Assembly (NCBI RefSeq): GCF_031851795.1 | Contig: NZ_CP134696.1 | Coordinates: forward strand, 4,360,501 to 4,424,500 | DNA length: 64,000 nt | Direction: 5' to 3' | Source: Pontibacter sp. G13 | GTDB taxonomy: Bacteria; Bacteroidota; Bacteroidia; J057 | Shown here: piece after piece, positions 53,092 to 61,388 of the stretch | Layout: each line of letters opens with the position of its first letter | How positions within the stretch are numbered: position 1 is the first letter of the stretch | Position numbers and translations under genes: made by a program | The notes under the pieces: generated by a model | What the model was told of the DNA's origin: nothing | The model's input: the letters and a program-made list of their open reading frames with translations, nothing else | The model's database searches: none

Positions 53092-56000
53092 ATGCCTGTC
53101 CTTACCCTACCTAGAATTCTTGCCATTTGCATGTTTTGGATGCTGATGGCTTCTTCCTCCCTTGCCCAAACTTCCTTGTTTTCAACCGACTGGATTTCAG
53201 CTTGCGATAGCGCTGACCTGACAATCGTTGGTACATGGAATTCTTATCTCTGGTCAGATGGGTCTTCTAATCCGAATCTGGTCGTTTTTCAATCCGGCGA
53301 TTATTGGTGTGAGGTGAATGATGGTGTGACTATCGTTCGGGATACTATCTCTGTAGAAGTCTTGGGGGGATTGCCTGTGGCCAATATCGATACGATGTTT
53401 TGCTCAGGGGATACGGTAACCCTTCCTACATTGCCTAGCGGTTCTTTCTACCTGCAAATGGGGGATACCGTATCGTCTATTGCTGGATTTTCCAATGCCT
53501 TGAAAGTAACTGCAGCCGGTGACACTTCTCTGGCCATGCAGATTTTTCAGAAGAGTCTCATCTCGGGGTTGGAGGATACGGTAGGATTGACAGTGCCTGG
53601 TACAAGCGGAAATGGAGGATATTTGACAATCACCAATGCTAGGGGGATTCAGTTTGACGTATTGATCCAATCTTTCTTCCAAAGGGTGGCTGTTTGGGCA
53701 GATGGCCCTATCTCTACTTCGGTATTTTTGGTCAATGGTCAAGGGGATACGTTGTTGCATAATCCTGTACAATTAGTGGCGGGCAAAAACTGGGTAGAAA
53801 TAAATACCCTGTTGGAGGTGCAGAACAATTATGTGCTCAGATTGGATACTCCGATTGGAAGTGGTAAGCTCTACGTTGACAAATCCTCCGTTTATCCGAT
53901 CTCCACGGATCAAATATATTTTGAGCGGGGACAGCCCTCGAAGTTTCAATGGAGCTACTTCTATGAATGGGTAGTCATTCCGATAGTAGGCTGTTTTTCT
54001 GACACCTTTCAGGTAAATGTCGATGTACTTCCCGTGCCTTCAGTTTCTCTTCCTTTGGATACGATTGCCTGTGTGGATTCCTTCGAAGTGCTGGTTAGTG
54101 CTTCTGCTGGAACGCTGGCTTGGTCTACAGGTGAATCTACACCTTCCATTTGGGTTCAAAGCACAGGTTCCTATACCGCAACTGCAGACTTGAACGGATG
54201 TACTGCTTCGGATACCTTCTCCATTACGATCATGGATCCACTGCCGAGTATTCTGAGCCTAGCCAAGGATACTTCTGTGTGTCAGGGTACTACCTTGCTG
54301 TGGGATTCTCTGCCGGGCGAGGTTTACTATTCATTTTTTGAAACAGCCACGGAAGAGACTCCCTTCTGGGTGAATCAGGCTTTTGAATTGACGCCTGATG
54401 ATACATTGACGAATTACTTTGAATTATTCAGGCCCATATCCATCAGCGGAATGCCTTCCTATATCGGGATTTTGACGCCATTTGCCAGCGGAGGAGGAGG
54501 ATTCGTTTCTATCGCGGAAGATCGAGGAATCGAGTTTACCACCACAGAATCCTTTCATTTGTTAGAGGTAACAACACATGTAGATGGTCCGCTTGAAGGA
54601 GAGGTAGTCATACTCAATTCGCTTGGTGATACACTCTTCAAACAGCATGAACAGTTTGAGGCTGGAGGGAATGAGATTTCTATTCAGACACTTTTGCCGG
54701 CTGGCGAAACTTACTCCTTGATGCTCATGAATCCTGTTGGTACAGGAAAAATATTTATTGATACCAAGCAAGGCTACCCCTTTAGCAATGGCCCTGTAAC
54801 CTTCCTCACAGGAAATCCCATTGCCAAGCATTGGAGCCTATTCTATAATTGGCAAGTGGTTCCTGTAAAAGGTTGTCGGAGTGACCGCGTAGCAAATGAT
54901 CTGAAAATTGGTGAGACTCCAATCATAGATCTTGGGTCTGACACATTGATCTGCTCGAATCAAGCTGTATTGGATGTGACTTTTCCCAATCCGTTGACCA
55001 CCTATGTTTGGAACAATGGCGCTACAACCGGAAGCATTGTCCTTCAGAATACGGATACGGTTTCGGTGGAGGCCTCGATTTTATCGTGCAGCGCACGTGA
55101 CACGGTGATCGTGGAAGTAATGTCAAAACCTGCTATTCTGAATGTTCAGGATACGGTGCTTTGCTACAATAAATTTGCTTCTGAACTGATCATTCCTGCA
55201 AGTAGTGGATCTGAGTGGGTATTCTGGTATGACTCTTCCTCCAATATTCCAGCATACATAGGCAACAGTCGTGACTATTTGATAGAAGGTGAGTCTGAAT
55301 CTTTCGTGTTGGCCCGCGGAACTTTTTCGCAGCTGTCCAATATTTCCGGCAATCCCAGTATTCCAGCACCGCTTGGTTTGGGAGCTTACACGACTGTACC
55401 GAATGATCGAGGAATGGTTTTTAGCTCTGAGGAGGAATTCCTTTTTCACGCGCTGAGTTTCCACGTCACCCAGTCTGGAGAAGCACATTTTGTGATCGAA
55501 GATTCGAATGGCTTAGAGCTATTCGCAGATACTTTTTCGCTGGAGGTGGGAGAGAATAGAGTGCTGTTGAACACCATTCTTCCTGCTGGCGAGAATCACC
55601 GCATGTACCTCCGTAAAGGTTCTGGGGGTGTCATGTATGCTGATGCTTCCATCAACTATCCGCTAAGTCAAGATGGAATCACAATTGTCGAAGCCTTTCC
55701 ACAAGCTTCCAATTATTACTTTTTCTACAATTGGGAGATTTATCCTGCCAGATATTGCTTGTCAGATACCATGACCTATCAGGCCTCCATTTCCATCCCA
55801 AGAGGTCTTATGAGTGATAGCATTTATGCGTGTGATCCGATTGAATTGATTGCGACTTCCAATTTGCAAGCTGCCGTGCTATGGGGAAATGGAGATACCA
55901 CCTTGAATTTGTCTGTGGCAAGTACGGAAGAAATAACGTTGCAAATAAGCGATGGTGCAGGGTGTACCGTTGAAGACACGATTTTTGTCGAAATACCTGA

Positions 56001-56934
56001 AAATGCCGGACTGGCGGAGGATGGAATTTTGTGTGGGGATGTGCTCTTTACAAATTACGACGAGCAGGCAATTCATCTTTGGAGCACAGGCGATTCATCC
56101 AATACGCTCGACATCTCCGCCCTTGGAGCTGGAACATATTGGGTGGAGGTACTTGAACCACGTGGCTGTTTCCTAACAGATACCATCGTTGTATCAGGAT
56201 TTGATCAGTTTCCAACGCTAAATTTGGGAGATGACCTGCAGAGTTGTGATAGTATCCTTTTAGGCTCTTCCCAACCAAACATGACCTATGAATGGAGCAC
56301 AGGCGCTTCTTCTCCATTTATTACGGCTTATTCAAGCGGATTGTACATCTTGACGATCACGAATCCAAACAACTGTGCAACCACAGATACAGTCGGGGTT
56401 TTGATTTCGAAGGTCCCTCAAGCGGAATTTTTTGTTCCTGATACGATCATCAATACAGACTTGACGGTTTATTTCATCAATCAGTCTGACTTTGGAGATT
56501 TCCTTTGGGAATTTGGTGATGGGCAAACTAGTACGCAGATAAGTCCGGTACATACCTATTCAGATACGGGATGGTATTGTGTCAACTTGATTACGACAGA
56601 CTTGCAGAGTAATTGCGGTTCGGATACAGCTACCCATTGTGTGTATGTCCAAAGACCGAATAGTACGGATATTTCCAGTTTGGAGGATATTTCGGTGAAT
56701 GTATATCCCAACCCCAACTACGGACAAATCTGGGTGGATTTGCCCGATTCCTTCAATGCTTCATGGAATATTCAGATGATTGATGGAGTGGGTCGATCAA
56801 TCCTTTCAACAGAATGGGAAGCTGGAGCTAGCCAGAAGATTCTCTTTGAAATGCCGGATGTGTCGAGGGGAATCTATCACCTGCGGATCACTTGCGGTAC
56901 TCACCAATGGAGTTTTCCGATTCTGTACAAGTGA
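53092..56934 (+). CDS. Giant T9SS-secreted protein with a triplicated domain and PKD domain, 1280 aa
   Basis: Signal peptide of about 25 residues (ending SSLAQ). A related segment occurs three times at about residues 175-301, 468-594 and 764-888, each with NxRGIxF, GDTL, GxGKxYxD, YPxS and xFYxWxVxP patterns and ending in GC-SD. Between and after these are Ig-like stretches with (A/S)TGxST patterns. A PKD domain (FGDGQTSTQISPVHTYSDTG) lies near 1113-1192, and the C-terminus has the T9SS type A sorting sequence (VNVYPNPNYGQIWV and a final FPILYK). It should be moved across the outer membrane and attached to the surface or released. Ser/Thr/Gly-rich and adhesin-like; the ligand is unknown. Confidence 0.9.
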   Translation: MPVLTLPRILAICMFWMLMASSSLAQTSLFSTDWISACDSADLTIVGTWNSYLWSDGSSNPNLVVFQSGDYWCEVNDGVTIVRDTISVEVLGGLPVANIDTMFCSGDTVTLPTLPSGSFYLQMGDTVSSIAGFSNALKVTAAGDTSLAMQIFQKSLISGLEDTVGLTVPGTSGNGGYLTITNARGIQFDVLIQSFFQRVAVWADGPISTSVFLVNGQGDTLLHNPVQLVAGKNWVEINTLLEVQNNYVLRLDTPIGSGKLYVDKSSVYPISTDQIYFERGQPSKFQWSYFYEWVVIPIVGCFSDTFQVNVDVLPVPSVSLPLDTIACVDSFEVLVSASAGTLAWSTGESTPSIWVQSTGSYTATADLNGCTASDTFSITIMDPLPSILSLAKDTSVCQGTTLLWDSLPGEVYYSFFETATEETPFWVNQAFELTPDDTLTNYFELFRPISISGMPSYIGILTPFASGGGGFVSIAEDRGIEFTTTESFHLLEVTTHVDGPLEGEVVILNSLGDTLFKQHEQFEAGGNEISIQTLLPAGETYSLMLMNPVGTGKIFIDTKQGYPFSNGPVTFLTGNPIAKHWSLFYNWQVVPVKGCRSDRVANDLKIGETPIIDLGSDTLICSNQAVLDVTFPNPLTTYVWNNGATTGSIVLQNTDTVSVEASILSCSARDTVIVEVMSKPAILNVQDTVLCYNKFASELIIPASSGSEWVFWYDSSSNIPAYIGNSRDYLIEGESESFVLARGTFSQLSNISGNPSIPAPLGLGAYTTVPNDRGMVFSSEEEFLFHALSFHVTQSGEAHFVIEDSNGLELFADTFSLEVGENRVLLNTILPAGENHRMYLRKGSGGVMYADASINYPLSQDGITIVEAFPQASNYYFFYNWEIYPARYCLSDTMTYQASISIPRGLMSDSIYACDPIELIATSNLQAAVLWGNGDTTLNLSVASTEEITLQISDGAGCTVEDTIFVEIPENAGLAEDGILCGDVLFTNYDEQAIHLWSTGDSSNTLDISALGAGTYWVEVLEPRGCFLTDTIVVSGFDQFPTLNLGDDLQSCDSILLGSSQPNMTYEWSTGASSPFITAYSSGLYILTITNPNNCATTDTVGVLISKVPQAEFFVPDTIINTDLTVYFINQSDFGDFLWEFGDGQTSTQISPVHTYSDTGWYCVNLITTDLQSNCGSDTATHCVYVQRPNSTDISSLEDISVNVYPNPNYGQIWVDLPDSFNASWNIQMIDGVGRSILSTEWEAGASQKILFEMPDVSRGIYHLRITCGTHQWSFPILYK

Positions 56935-56956
56935 TTCCTTCTGCTTTCCGCACGAG

Positions 56957-57001
56957 CTCCAATTTGGATGAATCTTTTGTCCAGATTGGAGTTCATTTTA
57001 T
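56957..57001 (+). terminator. Weak hairpin terminator
   Basis: CTCCAATTTGGA and TCCAGATTGGAG form an imperfect stem, followed by TTCATTTTATTTG. It follows the T9SS protein gene. Confidence 0.55.
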
Positions 57002-57133
57002 TTGATCAGCTCATATCTTTTATGGTATTTGGCCAAATCGAATAGTTTTATTAGCCTGAGTTGGACAGATTGGTTGCAACACCACTTCTATTCAATTATC
57101 TCAGGGCTCCTTTCCTTGTAATGAACGCTGAAC

Positions 57134-57976
57134 ATGAAGCATCCAACGATTTTTCTTCATATCCCCAAGGCTGGAGGAACAACCTTGCGGAATATTTTGA
57201 CCAGTCAGGTACAGGAAAATCAGTTCTTCCATCTGTATGAAGATATGGCTACCCTTGGGCAAGAATTAGGACTGCTTCAAAATATGTCAGCCGAAGAAAA
57301 GGCGAATCTTAGGTTAGTTGCGGGGCATTTTCGATTCGGATTGCATCGCCTATTTCAGCAGCCTTTTTCCTATGTCACCTTCCTGAGAAATCCATACAAA
57401 CGGATTGTTTCTCAGTATTGGCATATTCATCGTCGGCCAAAGCACTATCTGTATGAACAGGTAGTAGGGAAAAAGTTGAGTCTCGAAGAATTCATCCTAA
57501 GTGGTCTGTCGATCGAGTTGGACAATGCACAAACGCGATTGATCGGTACCGATTTTGATCAGCCGCTACCTTCTGTTGGATCTGCGGATCAGGCCATGCT
57601 TGATTTGGCTAAAAAGCGATTAGATGAATCCTTTTTGGTGGTCGGAATTCAAGAACAATTTGATGAAAGTCTATTGCTAATTGAAGAAAAGCTAGGCTTG
57701 AAAAACGTTGTATACGAGCGCAAAAATGTGAATCAAGCGAGTTCTTCCGGCAAATCTTCTCTTTCTGATCGGGAGTTGGAGGCAATCGCCCAAACACACC
57801 GGCTAGATTTGGAGCTATATGATTACGCCAAAAACAAGCTCGCGAGCGAATTGGAGGTAAGACCCCAGTTTTTCGAAGAAGGACTGAAAAAGCTCGAGTC
57901 CCGGAATCAACGATATATCCGGAAAGTGCAGTTTAGCCGAAGAATCAGCAACCTTCTCAAAAAGTTTGACAGATGA
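57134..57976 (+). CDS. Second sulfotransferase, Sulfotransfer_2/heparan-2-O type, 280 aa
   Basis: The 5'-PAPS loop FLHIPKAGGTTLRNIL is at the N-terminus and the 3'-phosphate motif TFLRNPYKRIVSQYW at residues about 83-97, the pattern of Sulfotransfer_2 proteins (heparan sulfate 2-O- and HNK-type). This is a different family from the first sulfotransferase, so two steps of sulfation are possible. Its final ATGA overlaps the following GT2 by four bases, so these are one operon. The substrate is presumably a sugar of the exported polysaccharide. Confidence 0.88.
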   Translation: MKHPTIFLHIPKAGGTTLRNILTSQVQENQFFHLYEDMATLGQELGLLQNMSAEEKANLRLVAGHFRFGLHRLFQQPFSYVTFLRNPYKRIVSQYWHIHRRPKHYLYEQVVGKKLSLEEFILSGLSIELDNAQTRLIGTDFDQPLPSVGSADQAMLDLAKKRLDESFLVVGIQEQFDESLLLIEEKLGLKNVVYERKNVNQASSSGKSSLSDRELEAIAQTHRLDLELYDYAKNKLASELEVRPQFFEEGLKKLESRNQRYIRKVQFSRRISNLLKKFDR

Positions 57977-58842
57977 TCCCTGCTTGCTATATCCTCCTTC
58001 CTGTTCACAACCGAAAAGCACATACCGAACAGTTTGTCCTGTGCCTATCTGAGCAAATCCGTCAAGATTTTCATCTTTTGTTGATCGACGATGGCTCCAC
58101 AGATGGTACTGCTGAACGGATTGCCGAGATTTTGGCCCCAAATCAGTTGACTGTCATTCGTGGAAAAGGCGACTGGTACTGGGGTGGTGGCTTGGATCAA
58201 GGCTACAAATGGCTCAAGAAAAACCAGATTTCTCCAGATCAGGTCGTTCTGCTCATTAATGATGATTCAGAAGTCCCTTCCGATTTTCTCTCAAAAGGGA
58301 TTGAGTTGGTAGCGAAACACCCTGATACATTGATTCAGGCTACGACCATTTCTCTTCAAAATGAAAATGACATTCGAGGTGGTCTGCACATGGACTGGGC
58401 AAACTATCATTTGTCATTCGCCAAAAGCAACCATGAATTAAATTGCCTGAATACACGCGGTCTGTTTCTTACGTGGGAAAGCTTTGACAGAATTGGTGGG
58501 TTTTATCCAGGGGTGCTTAGGCATTATCGATCCGATATAGAGTTCACCCTTCGAGCTCGACGGAAAGGCCTCAAGCTTATGGTGTCTCCTGAACTGAAAC
58601 TGGTTGCAGATCTGGATGCCACAGGAATTCGGGAGTTGGACACAAACCTCCCATTCTCTAAATATCTGAAGTTGCTCTTCTCACGTCGTTCAAGCCTGAA
58701 TCCGCTGATGCATACTGGGTTCATACTTTTGTCTTCACCAGTGAGATACGCCATTCCAAGCCTTTTTAAGGCATGGAAAAATTTTGGAAGAAGAATCTTC
58801 ATGTATTTCAAGGCTAAAGTTTCCCAAACGGCTTCCATATGA
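57973..58842 (+). CDS. GT2-family glycosyltransferase, 289 aa
   Basis: GT-A fold transferase: LLPVHNRKAHTEQFVLCL, LLIDDGSTDGT and, for the metal-binding part, VVLLINDDSEVPSDF. The first motif is shortened compared with standard GT2 (PVHNRK). After residue 150 the acceptor domain has IRGGLHMDWAN and GVLRHYRSDIEFTLRARRKG, the latter carrying the catalytic ED-like region. It overlaps both neighbours by four bases. Probably adds a sugar to the exported polysaccharide; donor unknown. Confidence 0.88.
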   Translation: MIPACYILLPVHNRKAHTEQFVLCLSEQIRQDFHLLLIDDGSTDGTAERIAEILAPNQLTVIRGKGDWYWGGGLDQGYKWLKKNQISPDQVVLLINDDSEVPSDFLSKGIELVAKHPDTLIQATTISLQNENDIRGGLHMDWANYHLSFAKSNHELNCLNTRGLFLTWESFDRIGGFYPGVLRHYRSDIEFTLRARRKGLKLMVSPELKLVADLDATGIRELDTNLPFSKYLKLLFSRRSSLNPLMHTGFILLSSPVRYAIPSLFKAWKNFGRRIFMYFKAKVSQTASI

Positions 58843-59768
58843 CCGCACCGACTGTATCGGTTGTAATTCCTTGTTACAACTCAGCCAAATATCTCCCAGA
58901 AACCCTTCAGAGTGTCATTCACCAATCCTACAAGCATTGGGAAATCATCGCCGTCAATGACGGTTCTAAGGATAATACACTTGAGGTGCTCCGCGCTTTT
59001 GCAGAAAGAGAACCTGAAAAGATCCAAGTGATTGATTCTGAAAATCAAGGTGCTTGTGCAGCAAGGAATCTAGGTTTGAGTAAAGCAACAGGTCAATACG
59101 TCCAATTTTTGGATGCAGATGATGTATTGAAATCGGATAAACTGGAAAACCAAGTTGGATATCTGGGTGAATCATCATTTGATTGGGTAGTCGGCGATTA
59201 TACCATGTTTGATCAGACGATGGAGATTAAGATGGGATTCGTAGAATTGGCCTCGATCGAGGAAAAACCTTTGGAGACTTCCATCACTTCGATCATCAAT
59301 ACAACCAATCCGCTTTATAAAACTGCCTGCGTCAAAAATATCGGAGGATATCGCGTTCAATGGCCCTCTGCACAGGATTATGACTTCCATATCCGTTTGG
59401 TTCTGTCCGGTGCAAAGCCGGGATATTTATCTGGAAAGACCTTCGATAAAAGGGAAGTTGCAGGTTCGATTTCCAGTAATTGGGTCAAAGTGAATCGGGT
59501 TACTTGTCGAGTGATTGAAGACTTGAAGCCTGCGATCTTGACTCAAGAAGGATTGACAGATACCGCAAGAAAACACATTGCGACCTTGTATTACAATACC
59601 GCCATACATGCTTCTGGGGAGATTGCAGATTTGGAACATGATCTATCTGAGATGGCGAGCTGGTGGGGAGATCCAGAATTTTTGGGAAGTGGTCTCAAAA
59701 AAATGATTGCAAAGGCATTGGGTGTTAGGGGGTTAGTGCATTTGGACCGTTTGAGGTTTGCCAAATGA
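58839..59768 (+). CDS. GT2-family glycosyltransferase, 309 aa
   Basis: Standard GT2: VSVVIPCYNSAKYLPETLQSVIHQSYKHWEIIAVNDGSKDNT, then QGACAARNLGLSKATGQYVQFLDADDVL with the DAD-type metal site. The acceptor part starts at about residue 180 and has the PSAQDYDFHIRLVLSG motif, like the ED of other GT2s. It starts in the four-base overlap with the preceding GT2. Its C-terminal stretch of 80 residues is helical. Probably acts in the same polysaccharide pathway. Confidence 0.92.
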   Translation: MTAPTVSVVIPCYNSAKYLPETLQSVIHQSYKHWEIIAVNDGSKDNTLEVLRAFAEREPEKIQVIDSENQGACAARNLGLSKATGQYVQFLDADDVLKSDKLENQVGYLGESSFDWVVGDYTMFDQTMEIKMGFVELASIEEKPLETSITSIINTTNPLYKTACVKNIGGYRVQWPSAQDYDFHIRLVLSGAKPGYLSGKTFDKREVAGSISSNWVKVNRVTCRVIEDLKPAILTQEGLTDTARKHIATLYYNTAIHASGEIADLEHDLSEMASWWGDPEFLGSGLKKMIAKALGVRGLVHLDRLRFAK

Positions 59769-60427
59769 TTTGATGCGCTAAACTGCTCTTCTCGCAAAAA
59801 TATTTCCGATGGATCTATGATGGGAATCGAACCTCTTCTTGGTTGCTTTTAACCCTTTTGGTATGATATTCTGCTCAGTCCGCAGACAATCATGAAAGTC
59901 TAGATTCGTCTTAATTGAATGGAACCCAATGTGTGCGTTCAGATTTCCTTAAAAGAGTTGGCACATGTTAGGAGGCCAATGAAGGTAAAAGCTTTTCCAT
60001 AAGATCCTTTGAGAGATTTGCGGGAGTAGTACCACCTGCTATCTTTGCTGTCAAGAATTCAAATTCGGGATTTGGAAGAAGCTAATCCCCCTTTTGAATG
60101 GCTTCTGTGACTGTTTGCGAATGACTGGAGTCTGGGCTCCCTGAATTTTTCAAGTTCTCGGACCAAGCGGTTTCTCTTGAGATTGTTGCTTTAGAAAAAG
60201 CTTTATGGATCGCAAATAGTTTAGGTAAGCCCAACGTCGCAACCTAGAAAACTGTTCTTGGTAAGATTGCCTTGAATCCGAAAATTTAACTAAGGAATGG
60301 ATTTGCTGGAACGATGGCAATAGAGCCATGTTTTATAATTGGATCAGCCTACAATTCCTCTTTTTGAGGTATTTGGACTGAATGTATTAGCAAACCTCAA
60401 GTATAATCCCTGCTCATTTTACTTTTC
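59769..60427 (+). other. 660-bp gap inside the polysaccharide cluster, no gene recognised
   Basis: No reading frame here has a family feature. It is longer than other gaps in the cluster, and short traces such as a tRNA T-arm-like GGGAATCGAACC at 59822 do not extend to a tRNA. A decayed gene is possible but cannot be shown. The upstream region of the third GT2 is at its right end. Confidence 0.45.
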
Positions 60428-61288
60428 ATGAGTAATTATCCCAAAATCTCCATCATCACTCCCTCCTTTAACCAAGCGCAGTTTTTGGAGGACACGATCC
60501 TATCTGTGCTGGGACAGGAGTATCCCAATCTCGAGTACATCATCATGGACGGAGGGTCCAATGATGGCTCCAAGGAGATCATTGAGAAGTATGCGGATCG
60601 CCTCACCTATTGGCAAAGTGAGCCCGACAATGGACAGGCTGATGCTATTAATGCTGGTTTTGCCAGGGCTACAGGTGATATCTTGGGGTGGGTAAACTCC
60701 GATGATATGTATATGCCGGGAACCTTGCACTATATGGCCAAACAATTTGAGCAGGTGAAGGAACCGACGATCTTTTTCGGAAACTCCGTCCATATTTTCG
60801 AAGAACATACAGGTATATTCGGAAGCAAAGTTCAGCAAAAGCACGAAATGTACGATTTGAGCTTGGTGGATTATATCATCCAACCCAGCTCATTTTGGAA
60901 CCGCGCTACTTGGGAACGAGTGGGGCCCCTCAATGAAAAGATGCACTTTGGGTTTGATTGGGCGTGGTTTATTGAGGCTGAACGTGCAGGAGTGGATTTC
61001 CGACCGCTCAAACGGTACATGTCCGTTTATCGTAAACACGATGCTCACAAAAGTGGCTCTGGAGGCGAAAAGCGAGATCAGGAATTGCTGAAGCTCTATG
61101 AGACGTATAATACCCCTGCTCAAGTAGAGGCATTCAAAAAGCACAAGAGCCAATCGGGAATCAAGCAATTGGAGAATACACTCACACGGATGAGGGTGGG
61201 AAAATTTATGAACATCGAGCATCTGATTTGGAGGATGTTTTTTAAGATGGTTTCCCTAAGTGATGCGGCGAGCATTAGAAGGAATTAA
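60428..61288 (+). CDS. GT2-family glycosyltransferase, 286 aa
   Basis: KISIITPSFNQAQFLEDTILSVLGQEYPNLEYIIMDGGSNDGS is the nucleotide-sugar domain, with GDILGWVNSDDMYMPG as the DxD-like metal site and QPSSFWNRATWERVGPLNEKMHFGFDWAWFIEAER for the acceptor/catalytic part. This subgroup (SFNQ...DGGSNDGS) is typical of capsule and exopolysaccharide clusters, often with hexose or aminosugar donors. A bidirectional terminator follows. Confidence 0.92.
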   Translation: MSNYPKISIITPSFNQAQFLEDTILSVLGQEYPNLEYIIMDGGSNDGSKEIIEKYADRLTYWQSEPDNGQADAINAGFARATGDILGWVNSDDMYMPGTLHYMAKQFEQVKEPTIFFGNSVHIFEEHTGIFGSKVQQKHEMYDLSLVDYIIQPSSFWNRATWERVGPLNEKMHFGFDWAWFIEAERAGVDFRPLKRYMSVYRKHDAHKSGSGGEKRDQELLKLYETYNTPAQVEAFKKHKSQSGIKQLENTLTRMRVGKFMNIEHLIWRMFFKMVSLSDAASIRRN

Positions 61289-61300
61289 AGAACCAGTTCA

Positions 61301-61362
61301 TCCGAAAAAATCCCTACCTGAGCTTGCATAGGCTGCCTGCTTGGGTAGGGATTATCTTTTTT
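61301..61362. terminator. Bidirectional Rho-independent terminator
   Basis: AATCCCTACC (61309-61318) pairs with GGTAGGGATT (61344-61353). The left flank is A-rich (a T-run for the minus strand) and the right one is ATCTTTTTT, so it closes both the GT2 gene and the convergent LamG-type gene. Confidence 0.85.
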
Positions 61363-61388
61363 GAAGGGAATCCAATGGGTCCTTTCGA

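Noticed and set aside
59820-59834. GGGAATCGAACC resembling the T-arm of a tRNA on the minus strand
   Set aside because: The T-stem does not pair, and no anticodon or acceptor arm can be built around it.
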